Below are positions 44,649 through 54,235 of a stretch of DNA of 64,000 nucleotides, one piece after another. Both the position numbers and the translations under genes were made by a program. The notes below the pieces were generated by a model. That model had not been told where the DNA came from. It ran no database searches and saw only the letters and a list, made by a program, of their open reading frames with translations. Numbering within the stretch: the stretch's first letter is position 1; every line of letters starts with the position of its first letter. The DNA is from Liolophura sinensis. Its lineage: Eukaryota; Mollusca; Polyplacophora; Chitonida; Chitonidae. Where the stretch lies: contig NC_088302.1 in the NCBI RefSeq assembly GCF_032854445.1, forward strand, positions 6,817,338 through 6,881,337. The letters run 5' to 3'.

Positions 44649-45407
44649 TGTTACGACCCAAACTGTCTGTATTATAAAGAGATGGCTTGTTCGAAATACA
44701 CGACAGTTTAGCCACATAAAAAAGTAACCAAAACCATCAGATTTTATTTTACAACAATTTATTAGGTTTAGCAAGAACAGATAACAAGACTTTTACAAAT
44801 ACTAAAGTACTTAAGTTTAACAACAAAGGATAGCAGTATCTATACAAATACTAAAGTACTTACATGTACAACGGTGTCAAGTCCAAACGGACGCATATAT
44901 TCCACAATGTGGAAAACCATACAGGCATAAATGCACAAATAAGAGGCAAAATCCACAGTATAACTGAGTGTATGACGAAATATACACGGAATTTCACAGA
45001 CACGGTCCGTGTACTAATAAGCACTGTGTACACAAGAACACAAATTAAATATACAAGTTCACACTGAAACAAGTGCTCGGTGGAGATATGACATAACACA
45101 GCCAGAGGCTATAAAGACACCAAACTTCAGCACAAAAGGCCTACTAAGGTAACACACAGCGAAAGCATCCAAAACTCTCAATAATTCTCCTTTCCCCTCC
45201 ATTGACCTGCTTTCATTGGTCTTATATAGACTGGTGGAATTTCCTAGAATAAGAAAATTCTTGAACATTTGTTGTAAACAAACAGGCCCCGAACTGAGCG
45301 TATTCTGGAACATTCTAAGGCAGAGGGAGACAGCAGGCCCTGAACTGAGCATATGTAAACAGTGGCAAGCTAAATTTAGAAGCTGACGGCAATTGTACAC
45401 ATAACAC
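44649..45407 (-). repeat. Gmr1-like 3' LTR, full length
   Basis: 759 bp, TG...CA on the element strand. Its last 80 bases match the remnant at 49540-49620 (GGTTACTTTTTTGTG, GAACAAGCCATC, TTTATAATACAGACAG). Confidence 0.88.
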
Positions 45408-45420
45408 ACCCACCCTTCAA
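45408..45420 (-). other. Polypurine tract of the Gmr1-like element
   Basis: TGAAGGGTGGGTG on the element strand, immediately before the 3' LTR start TGTTATG. Confidence 0.7.
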
Positions 45421-45531
45421 AAGTTTCCCCAACTTTTTTCTACTTTCTATGTTAAACAATATAGGCTAAACAATAATATATACAACATTGTAAAACCTCA
45501 TGCAATTAAACATTTTATATACAATTTATAC

Positions 45532-45910
45532 ACGAGACAAGCAATCTGCAATAACATTATCCTTTCCCTTAAGATGTTCGATTTCAAGATTGTATTCCTG
45601 CAACAATAAACTCCACCGTAACAATCTCCGATTCTTTCCCTTAACTTTCTGTAGAAACACAAGTGGATGGTGATGAGTATTTACAATCACAGGTTATCTC
45701 GAAGCTGTGACATAAACATCAAAATGTTGCAGAGCTAAAATAACAAACATTCTTTTTCAACAGTTGAATAACTTCTCTGAAACTTGTTAAGTTTACGGGA
45801 AAAGAAACAAACTGGATGATCAACACCAAGATTGTCTTCCTGAAGCAAAACAGCACCTACAGCAACATCGTGAAAAATGACATTAGTTCTTGATGGTGCA
45901 TCCGGAAACA
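45532..45910 (-). pseudogene. RNase H of the Gmr1-like element, fused to an RT stub
   Basis: The minus strand reads FPDAPSRTNVIFHDV (the segment just before RT proper), joined directly to AVGAVLLQEDNLGVDHPV and FFSRKLNKFQRSYSTVEKEC, the start of RNase H. After a frameshift it reads LQHFDVYV, then VNTHHHPLVFLQKVKGKNRR (His for the usual Asp in TDH), LRWSLLLQEYNLEIEHLKG and KDNVIADCLSR, the typical RNase H end. The whole RT palm with its catalytic box is missing. It lies downstream of integrase, the key point for the Gmr1-type order. Confidence 0.85.
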
Positions 45911-45959
45911 AATGTCATGTGTATTACAGCAACTCTGGTCAATGTCACCAGCAACAACA

Positions 45960-47030
45960 TAAACAGAATGTACAGCAGTGTTGTCAGTGACATTTCTGCT
46001 TACATAGGGTTTCAACATGTTAATGTGGCATAACTTACTTGATTTGCGTCAATCAGGTGTTTTAACAACATAGTTAAGTCACTCAGCTTTTTGTCAACAA
46101 CATATGGACCAAAATATCTGACATCAAAGCATTTACCAGGTACAGGTAACAATACTAAAACTTTCTGACCAGGTTGAAATGACCGAACAACAGATTTCTC
46201 ATCATATCTACGTTTCATATTCTGAGTACATTCAAGATTGGTTTTAGCCAATTCATATGCTCTGACAAGCTTAGCACGAAAATCAGATACATAATCCAAA
46301 AGATTTACATTCCTTGTGTTATCATTGAGAAACTGTTCCTTGTAAATTAACAATGGTCCTCTAACAGTATATCCAAATGCTAAATCAAATGGACTGAAAC
46401 CCAATGACTACTGACTACAATGAGTACTGACTCGAGAACAGCCAACATAAGAAATGGAATACCTTCATCCCAGTCTTTCTCTGTGTCATAATAATACGTC
46501 TTAATCATGTTCTTTAATGTTTGGTGAAATCTTTCAATTGCACCTTGACTTTCTGGGTGGTAGACAGAAGACTTGTATTGTTTAATGCCTAACTGGTACA
46601 CAACTTGCTGAAAAATACCAGACATAAAGTTTGAACCTTGATCAGATTTGGGTAAACCAAACATAGTAAAAAACTTTGTTAAAGCTTTGACAACAGACTT
46701 GGTGTTTATATTCCTTAAAGGAACAGCCTCGGGAAATCTGGTTGCTGTACACATAATAGTCAACACATACTGATTCCCAGACTTCGTCTTAGGTAGAGGG
46801 CCTACACAATCAATCAATATTCTGCTGAATGGCTCTTGAAAAGCTGGTACAGGCTCTAATGGTGCCTTAGGAATAGTTTGATTAGGCTCACTCACTACCT
46901 GGCATGTATGACATGATTTACAAAAGTGGGTTACATCTCCCTTTAATCCTGGCCAAAAGAAGTGGTTCAGTATCCTGTAGTAGGTCTTGTTAACACCCAA
47001 GTGACCAGCTAATGGCATTTCATGTGCCAT
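45960..47030 (-). pseudogene. Integrase of the Gmr1-like element
   Basis: The minus strand has a zinc-binding HHCC region (AHEMPLAGHLGVNKTYYRIL, FCKSCHTCQ), then the catalytic core: ILIDCVGPLPKTKSGNQY (first Asp), FGLPKSDQGSNFMSG (second Asp, with three residues missing before DQG compared with relatives as I know them) and YHPESQGAIERFHQTLKNMI (Glu). A frameshift near 46400 leads to the C-terminal part: GFSPFDLAFGYTVRGPL, MKRRYDEKSVVRSFQPGQKV and RYFGPYVVDKKLSDL. The end CHINMLKPYV is in another frame. Integrase joins element DNA to the genome; this copy is broken. Confidence 0.88.
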
Positions 47031-48139
47031 ACGTAAAATTTCACTTCGGTATGCCCTAGGTATGATTTAACAGCCCAGTCATCACCAACAGATACATCAG
47101 GTGGGCTCCATTTACGCATAAGTATATCAGACTTGACATAATAACACACAGGTTCAGATGAAATAACACAATCATTGAGAGCTCTGTCAAACAAACGTGA
47201 AATTTCCGGGTCTTTATGCTGTTCAGTTACAAGCTGATGTTTAGAAACATGTGGTATGTCACTAGCTGTACAATGGTCTGATTCATCATTATCATTTAAC
47301 ATTTGTGTAAGAAATGTATCTTGTAAGTTCGTTACTATGTTTTTGCCGTTATCAGAAAGTTTGTTTGACATAGACCTCGTTACTGCACAAGAGGGATACA
47401 AATCTGGAATTTCTTTCTCAACAGGATCAACAGTTTGATGTAAACAAGTTTTATCAGTTACAATAGGATTAACCATTTTTTTTTTTTTTGATTGGTGTTT
47501 TACGCCGTACTCAAGAATATTTCACTTATACGACGGCGGCCAGCATTATGGTGGGTGGAAACCGGGCAGAGCCCGGCGGAAACCCACGACCATCAGCAGG
47601 TTGCGGCAGACCTTCCCACGTACGGCCGGAGAGGAAGCCAGCATGAGCTGGTCTTGAACTCACAGCGACCGCATTGGTGAGAGGCTTCTGGGTCACTACG
47701 CTGCGCTAGCGCGCTAACCGACTGGATTAACCATTACTTTGTCACCAGCAAGATCATTACCAAGCAGTAGATGAATTCCTTTAAAAGGTAAAGTAGGCCT
47801 AATGCCGACAGTAACAGGACCCGAAATAATATCTGATGATCAGTAAGCTTTGTGAAGAGGCACAGATTCAAATTCAGCAGAGCTTACATCTCTAATTAAT
47901 ACATTGGATCCATAATATGACTCATTAGAAAATGGCAAAATATCTTGTAACAATAAAGAATGAGAAACTCCAGTATCTCTTAATACCATGATCTTTGTAT
48001 CACAAGACATGTCACTTTTAAGTGAGACTTTACCGTAACAAATAAATGGCTCAAAAACCTTCATAACATTATCCTGTGAATTCTGTGTACAATCTAGTGG
48101 TGGAGTCTTAACATAATCAAATGCATCAACAATGTTCAC
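47009..48139 (-). pseudogene. Protease and linker of the Gmr1-like element, split by a SINE
   Basis: The minus strand from 48139 reads an aspartic protease-like region with active site VLRDTGVSHSLLL (DTG), ending in a stop at about 47840. The frame continues as GIRPTLPFKGIHLLLGNDLA, then GDKVMVN at the SINE-I insertion. Beyond the SINE it resumes MVNPIVTDKTC, then DLYPSCAVTRSMSNKLSDNG, QLVTEQHKDPEISRLFDRA and VCYYVKSDILMRKWSPPDVS, the linker that precedes integrase. Reading through the target duplication restores one continuous frame, so the SINE came after the pol gene was largely intact. Confidence 0.85.
47478..47723 (-). mobile_element. SINE-I, complete, nested in the Gmr1-like pol
   Basis: A full-length copy, from the poly-T end (poly-A on its own strand) through ACGCCGTACTCAAGAATATT, ACGACGGCGGCCAGCATTAT, CCGGGCAGAGCCCGG and CACGTACGGCCGGAGAGGAA to the tRNA-like head (GCGCTAGCGCGCTAACCGACTG). 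It is flanked by a perfect 12-bp target duplication GGATTAACCATT (47466-47477 and 47724-47735). Confidence 0.95.
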
Positions 48140-49427
48140 TATGTCAGACTTTTTAGCATTTTAGCAGTAACACACAAACCAATAGGCTTGCAGCCACCCT
48201 CCTGTTCTTGCCTTCTCTTTAAAGCATAACAATTTGATATAACACGGCTTGGCTTCCTACAATAATTATATGTAACCCTGCTAAACTGTCTATCAGTAAA
48301 TGTATGATCAGACCTTCGTTGAGTAGTGTTCGAAATAACAGGGCTTCTTTGCTCACCTGATTTGTCAAAATTTTGAGTCTGTTTCTGTGGGCCGGACTTT
48401 GAGTTAAATGAACCGCTGGAAAATGGTTGAGGCTTTCTAAATGTAGACGGCTTTTTCTGAAATGAGACCTTATGTGTAACCGTGTAAGTATCGGCCATAG
48501 TGGCTTCTGCTTCTAATGTATCAGCCTCTTTATCCTCAATGTAAGTTCTGACATCATCATTAATACACCTTTTAAAATCTTCAATCAGAATGATCTGATT
48601 TAACTTTTCATAATCTTTATCTACGCTTTTAGTTTTTATATAACACCATCGCTCAAACAATTGGTCCTTCTACCTAGAAAATTCAATGTAAGTCTGATCT
48701 CTTTTCTCAAAATTTCAAAATTTCTGCCGATAGGCCTATGGCACAAGCTCATATCTTTTTAAGATAACATCTTTCACAAAATCATAATCTGCAGCCTGTT
48801 GATAACTCTATGTATATATCCATAGCTTTGCCAGTTAACACACTCTGGAAAAGGGTAATCCAAAACTTTTTAGGCCACTCTAAATTTTGAGCAATCTTCT
48901 TAAACTGTAGAAAATATTTATCTACATCAGTCTCACGAAATCGTGGCATCAATCTTGTGTTTCTAGCGACGCCAAATTTTGGAGGTTTATCAGAAAAACT
49001 TAAGCCAGACCTATCTCCTAATTTCCTTGCTTCAATTTTGCTCTGAAGTCTCAATGTCTCCAATTTAAACACTCTTTCATTTTCCCTTTCTGTAAACAAC
49101 CTTTCTTTTTCATTTTCATTTTCCTTAAACAATCTTTCTTTTTCATTTTCTTTAAACAATCTTTCATCTTCCTTTTCTTACAGTTGTAACTCCTTCAGTC
49201 TTATTACAGTTTAATCAAGGTCTGTACGCATCTAATGTCCTTTCATCAAACTCCTGTAATTCTATCAAACATTTACCAATACTAAACTGCATATCTTTCT
49301 TGCGTAAGGATCTTTTGATATTAAGATTCAGGTACTTGCTTAAAGCATACAAATCATTCTTATTTAACACATCAAAAATGTCCTGATCTGGCGCTTCCAT
49401 AAACTCGTCGGGCTTAAAATCCGACAT
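48139..49427 (-). pseudogene. Gag of the Gmr1-like element
   Basis: Three pieces on the minus strand. The N-terminus MSDFKPDEFMEAPDQDIFDV (49427 down) is followed by a charged coiled-coil stretch of ENEKERLFKEN repeats (about 49060-49159). The capsid-like part has LGDRSGLSFSDKPPKFGV, RFRETDVDKYFLQFKKIAQN and WITLFQSVLTGKAMDIY. The C-terminus has LNQIILIEDFKRCINDDVRT and a degraded zinc knuckle TYNYCRKPSRVISNCYALKR, where the first Cys and the Gly-His are lost. Frameshifts near 49160-49215 and 48660-48780. Confidence 0.85.
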
Positions 49428-49518
49428 GATGAATAAAATCTGCTGGCAAAATTTACTACAAAGTCAAAGACTAGAAAAATGACACAACTTACACAAAATC
49501 CTTTCAATTCAAATTCAG

Positions 49519-49536
49519 TTCCCGGACAAGCCCCTA
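49519..49536 (-). other. Primer binding site, proline tRNA-like
   Basis: TAGGGGCTTGTCCGGGAA on the element strand, three bases after the 5' LTR. It matches the proline tRNA-type primer site used by some retroviruses (TGGGGGCTCGTCCGGGAT, known sequence) at 15 of 18 positions. Confidence 0.75.
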
Positions 49537-49539
49537 ATT

Positions 49540-49639
49540 TGTTACCACCCAAGCTGTCTGTATTATAAAGGGATGGCTTGTTCGAAATGCAAGACGGTTT
49601 AGCCGCACAAAAAAGTAACCAGCAGTTGTATACATAACA
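49540..49639 (-). repeat. Gmr1-like 5' LTR, reduced to 100 bp
   Basis: Keeps the first 18 bases (TGTTATGTATACAACTGC) and the last 80 bases of the LTR; about 660 internal bases present in the other LTR are missing. The ends are intact. Confidence 0.85.
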
Positions 49640-49756
49640 ATATATATAACGGTTCCACACGAAGATGGTTATTCGCCTTATATGACAAACTTGCCTAGAG
49701 AGTCGAGTTTCTATTCTTTTCACCCCGAACACCCCACGGAGAGTGTTACCAAATGA
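49640..49756 (-). mobile_element. LINE-A copy L9, leader start
   Basis: Continuation of the L9 leader beyond the LTR element. The minus strand matches the first 110 bases of LINE-A (CTATTCTTTTCACCCCG and CTTGCCTAGAG on the plus strand), ending near CCCCACGGAGAG, the degraded 5' end. Confidence 0.8.
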
Positions 49757-52286
49757 GGGATTGCAAAAGACCGTCAAGATTAATTGGGCTTGGTTGTATG
49801 CATAAATAAACTAAAGACTGATGAGGAATTTATATCCAGAAGATTGTCTTTTATTTAAGGTCTGACGAGACTGCCTTCCGTTAGTGAACAGAAATCTTTT
49901 CAATCAGCAGTCAGTGCGGAGACAGGGAGCTGACAAATCGAGATGGGCTTCACAAAATCTCACCCCATATATGTCTACTGAAATAATAATTCAATTATCT
50001 GTAACATATTTTTCCTCTCGAAACATCCCATTTCCCACCATTTTATTCTTGTACAGGCTTTATCAAATAAACGTTACCGGTAATGTATCATTATGTAATG
50101 TTAAAAGGTTACGCCTCATCGTAAGTATGCTGACCTATGAATGCTCTTTTGTATTTAGAGGGGGATATATCAATAACCTTTTTATCTTGTTTTGTTTTTG
50201 TTATATTCTTGTTCAATTTCGAAATGTTAACAAATTTAAACTATTCATGTACCCTAGGCCTATATTTCACCGGTTACATGTGGCCATTTGCCAGCTATCA
50301 CACTGTCGTCGCTGCTCTGGTTTTTCTCCCTATGCTGTGCGTCTTTAATTATATTATATATTATCCCAAACCTACGAATCCTTCTATTCTCGTTATTCAC
50401 TGACGAAATCAAAGTGCCTATACAATATCCGGACACAGACGGGCCATTAAACTTTTTAGACATTTACTTTTTCTCGACAAAAAATAGGAACGACCTTCTG
50501 TTGAGGTAAAAGGATCAAGAATATTTCGTTAAACACTAATAATGCGTTGTCTAGTGAGATGGCATGGTTCAGTTAAGAGAACACGAAGTTTGCCTTTATG
50601 ATAAGTACAGTAAATGCTTGAAATAAGCCACTCCTTCATATACAACTGAAAATGTGTAGGAGTCTACAATTACACCAAACGTAAAGTAATGTAAAAAGTC
50701 CCCTCTTCATGGAAACATGGATTTCATCAAGAATGGTGAGGATTATAAATAGGCGCAGCTGTATAGTATTCGCCATGCGTGAAGAAGGCGGGTCTCACCA
50801 GTTTTGGTATTATATGTGTATGGTTGAGGTTTTACGTCGTCCAGCTTTAGAACATAAACATGTGTGTTCACGTACTGCGCTGTCCTTAATAAGGTTTTTT
50901 GTAAAGTGAATGTGACGTGGGCTCGGGAGTTTTTAGGAAAAGGTATTGTCAGTGTTTTGTGCATGTACATGAAAGCTTTCTTTTGTGATTCCATATGCCT
51001 GTTTGCCAGAACATGACTGCTGTATTAGCGAAGCGGCGTTGGTCCATAATCATTCATACCTGTGACGTCATTTGGTGACAATTCTACTCAAAAATCCTCA
51101 TGTCGGTACGTTTTTATAAGTAGGAGTTGTATTTGCATTTCTTTACAGATTTACAAGTGAAATCAGGCTTGAAGCTTCGTCATATTGCCTGGGGGGAATA
51201 ACGGGGCGGATAAACAGTTGTTTCATTAAACATGCATGAGTGCTGTGCGTACCTTTGGCTCTCTGCCAACGATTCATGAGTACGTATCATGCAACATTTA
51301 CGTCACTTTAATCTTCCGAAGGTTTGGCATGGATTCAGTTCGTTCATGTCGGGCCTGAGGCATTTGTCTTGGGACTATCATCTGGGCCAAGTTTCTCATC
51401 TAAATTCTGAATGATTGTCTCATACCTGGGGGCGTTTCCAGCACGACAGGCCACAAAGGAAATTGGCCATGCCACGATGACGTTAATAATTGTGTTAATT
51501 GTGACAAGCAAGCACTGGCCATTCCACGAACAAAGAACCTAATAAAGAGTTCAGCGTGAATTGATCTGATTAGCAGTTACATGTATCTGATGGAACTTGA
51601 ACAAGGCATATTGTTTAAATACAAAATTTGACAATGTCCATCAGTGGAGTTAAAATTAACATTGTAATGTAAGGAGATAAACGTTTAAAATTAAACCGGC
51701 CCGGGTGTACTAGATTGCAGTTGTAGTTACACGGAAACTTGATCTGTTTCCCGGATCTGTAGGCAATGTGCATAAAACAATGTCAGAGGGTTTAAACACC
51801 AGAAAAATGTTGCCATATTTAGAGGAAAGGGTGTGAAAAGTTATTTATAAATATGGACTAATATTTTTTTTATATTTCTAGTATGGGGGAAAAGAATGTT
51901 TGAAAATATTTCTTTATGGTGGGCATTTGGATATGTGTATCGAAACCGACAATCATATACCAACTGTCAGCCAATATGAACGTTTCAAGTCAGAAATCGC
52001 AAGGCGAATTCCCAAAACGACGTTTTACACAAACCACCAAGGAACAACTGAAGAATATAAAGTACAAATTTGGGACGGATTCATGAGAAGCAGTTAATGA
52101 TGTTGGAAAGACGCAAGGCATGTTCAGGTAAATAAGTGAAATCAGTAATCAAATCGTGTACCATGTAGTGTACAAGTTGTGGATAATAAAAAAATATATA
52201 TCTGGATTGATCTGGCGATCTTATTCATCATGATGAAAAGCACAGCTCCTACGCCCGGGTAAAGCGGAATTAGACACAACCATGAA
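49757..52286. other. Unassigned region
   Basis: No transposon recognised. A 154-codon frame at 49884-50348 has a hydrophobic middle but no family resemblance and AT-rich, low-complexity composition. A possible exon at 51882-52097 is listed separately. Confidence 0.4.
51882..52097 (+). CDS. Possible 3'-terminal exon of a host gene
   Basis: A pyrimidine-rich run followed by ATATTTCTAG (51872-51881) looks like a splice acceptor. From the next base an open frame of about 71 codons begins YGGKECLKIFLYGGHLDM, continues CIETDNHIPTVSQYERFKSE and YTNHQGTTEEYKVQIWDGFM, and ends RSS before TAA and a nearby in-frame TGA. The composition is balanced, unlike the AT-rich chance frames around it. I do not recognise the family. 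No partner exon could be placed. Confidence 0.35.
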   Translation, partial: YGGKECLKIFLYGGHLDMCIETDNHIPTVSQYERFKSEIARRIPKTTFYTNHQGTTEEYKVQIWDGFMRSS

Positions 52287-52551
52287 TTTACTTATTTATT
52301 TGATTGGTGTTTTACGCCATACTCAAGAATATTTCACTTATACGACGGCGGCCAGCATTATGGTGGAAGGAAACCAGGCAGAGCCCGGGGGAAACTCACG
52401 ACCATCCGCAGGTTTCCGACAGAACTTCCCACATACGGCCGGAGAGGAAGCCAGCATGAGCTGAAATTGAACTCACAGCGACCGCATTGGTGAGAGGCTT
52501 CTGGGTCATTACTCTGCGCTAGCGCGCTAACCAACTGAGCCATGGAGGCCC
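52287..52551 (-). mobile_element. SINE-I, complete, with target duplication
   Basis: Full-length reversed copy with a TTTACTTATTTATTTG tail. On its own strand, box A TGGCTCAGTTGG is at 52531-52542 and a box B-like GAGTTCAATTTC at 52463-52474. It is flanked by a perfect 13-bp duplication ACACAACCATGAA (52274-52286 and 52552-52564). The head is tRNA-derived and would be transcribed by RNA polymerase III. Confidence 0.95.
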
Positions 52552-52831
52552 ACACAACCATGAAGCAGAGTGCCACAGATTCTGTTGCAATTGCACAACA
52601 GTACTCTTTTACAAAAAGACTGTACTTCTTGCAGTGCCTTCGTTAAGATAGTAGATACAAGTCTGGTGGTACAGCTTCTCGACCCCGCAATAAGATTAGC
52701 TTTGTATGGGTTCTTTCATGGTATAGGTTGTTATAGAATATGTGGATAATCCGGAGACTGTGAACTGGTGATAGGTATCATAAGTTATCATAAGGGTTGG
52801 GCCTCTTTAAAGTTTAAAAAAAAAAGAAATG

Positions 52832-52876
<45 letters not shown>

Positions 52877-53431
52877 TTTCCACCTCCTTTCTCTTCTCTC
52901 CTCCTCAGCTTTTGGCGAGGTGGTAAGCTTCAGGTGAGATGGTCAGCTACAGGTGAGATCCGGTGTTCATTGGATGTGAACGTGGAGGCAATCCCGTCTT
53001 CAGAAGTTTGCAACGTTTTCCTTGCGATCTTTGCCTTGGGACCCTGAAGTTTTTTAAGTTCAACAACAAACCTTCATAAACAAAAGAAAAAGGGTTAAAA
53101 TTAGACCAGACAGTATTAATGACTGGTTGAACATACACACCCTTGTATTAGCTTATCATTTCTCTCATCACTGTGTGCTTCACTTACACCATAGCACTGT
53201 GCATCGTGGAGGAAGCCAGAGTGTCCAGCATAAACCACTCATCCTTCACAAGTCATCGACAAACTTTCCAAGGTGTAATGTACATATACACACCTTATTG
53301 GTGGAAGACAAATGGTCTTCAATGGAGAGGTTAACATACTTGTCAACGAGATACGAGTATGACTCGTGTGCGCGAGCCAGGAGAACTTGTTTTGTTATAC
53401 TACGAACAACCGTTAAGCTAATCGAATAAAT
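52552..53431. other. Unassigned region with a microsatellite
   Basis: Contains a TA tract (52835-52872). A 100-codon frame at 53127-53429 is His/Ser-rich with no known motif. No other feature seen. Confidence 0.4.
52835..52872. repeat. (TA)n microsatellite
   Basis: About 38 bases of alternating A and T in unassigned DNA. Confidence 0.95.
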
Positions 53432-53663
53432 TATCAGCGTTTAACGCCACATTGGCAATTTTCCAGCCATATGGTAACGAGAACAAGTCCAAAACAGGAG
53501 CCAGTCAATGGTTTTCGACAGGATAAGAACATCAAAAATGAAAACAAAAAAAGACAAACGTGTTTAAAAATAATTAATAATTATAACTATGTAATTATAA
53601 CAACGTAAAACATCGTATGTATATGATTTATAAATATATAGATAAATGGACTATATTTTGATA
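53432..53663 (-). mobile_element. LINE-A copy L12, 3' UTR part
   Basis: Reversed LINE-A 3' UTR: TTTAACGCCACATTGGCAAT, CCAGCCATATGGTAACGAGA, then the AT-rich part. It ends ACTATATTTTGATA (53650-53663), the target duplication at which L11 begins. The rest of L12 follows L11, from 58541. Confidence 0.8.
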
Positions 53664-54235
53664 CCCCCATGGGGTTTCCGGTGTGATAAGAAGAAATAGG
53701 ACCTCAGCCCTCTATGCAAGCTTGTCGTAAAAGACGACTAACCTAGAGCTCTCCTGTGTGAGCCCGGTGAATATAATAGGCTCACATCTCCTCGGTTGTG
53801 TGAGAGGCAACCGGGAAGCGATCTGTTTGCCGTGGGTTGCGACCCGTAATCTCGAGGGTGTGTTGGTCTTGCGAGATCCTCACGTCCAATACGCCACTTT
53901 GGCCCTTACTTGGAGAGAGGCGGGTTGTCGGATGTGCGATCAATCGGCTGGTCACGTCAAGCCCTACACATCATCTCGTTTGTCATTTCTTTCACTGACA
54001 GTGATGTGAAGTTGGTATTTCCCAAAATGCTCTATGGTCAGTGTAAAAGGCGGTGGCTAATGGGTCAATCGAGTAGATTGAATTTAACCTTTTGGTATAA
54101 CTCAATCTGTTCGAGTATACCTTGCGTTGATTCCCTGTTTCTAGTCTCTGCTGGTCATCGCAAAGGTAGATTCGCCTTTGGCACTCCTTGGCGGGTGGAC
54201 GGCACGTGAGGTCAAATTAATAAAAATATATCACG
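53664..54235 (+). promoter_or_regulatory. LINE-A 5' leader (L11)
   Basis: The leader with the exact 5' end. Hairpins: TGTGAGCC (53757-53764) with GGCTCACA (53779-53786), perfect; CGGTTG (53793-53798) with CAACCG (53808-53813), perfect; CTCTATG (53710-53716) with CCTAGAG (53742-53748), one mismatch; and inner GTCG/CGAC. In non-LTR elements such leaders often hold an internal Pol II promoter; that role is inferred. Confidence 0.65.

Larger units (their letters stand above)
44649..49639 (-). mobile_element. Gmr1-like Ty3/gypsy LTR retrotransposon, RT deleted
   Basis: A minus-strand LTR element inserted in the LINE L9 leader. Evidence: LTRs at both ends beginning TGTTATGTRTACAA and ending GTMACWACA-type (…TAACA), a four-base target duplication ATAT (44645-44648 and 49640-49643), a tRNA-Pro-like primer site and a purine tract. 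Domain order on its strand is gag, protease, integrase, then RNase H. Integrase before RT/RNase H is the Ty1/copia-like order known in the Gmr1 group of Ty3/gypsy elements (Goodwin and Poulter 2002). The RT core is deleted, the 5' LTR is mostly deleted, and a SINE is nested in pol. Confidence 0.88.

Noticed and set aside
44860-45409. Reading frames of 67-116 codons on both strands
   Set aside because: They lie entirely within the 759-bp LTR of the Gmr1-like element and show no protein motif.
44645-49643. Stronger claim from the ATAT target duplication
   Set aside because: A four-base AT repeat is weak by itself. The insertion is instead supported by LTR ends, primer site, purine tract and the interrupted LINE leader.
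49884-50348. 154-codon frame as a host gene
   Set aside because: AT-rich and hydrophobic with no family resemblance, no convincing context and an overlapping frame of similar length; most likely chance.
52463-52551. tRNA gene suggested by box A and box B-like sequences
   Set aside because: The tRNA-like head is fused to a SINE body and tail, recurs in many copies and has no full cloverleaf with a plausible anticodon arm. It is a SINE head, not a tRNA gene.
53664-53820. HDV-like or hammerhead self-cleaving ribozyme at the LINE 5' end
   Set aside because: I could not place the nested pseudoknot of the HDV fold or the hammerhead core (CTGATGA and GAAA). Only simple hairpins are supported.
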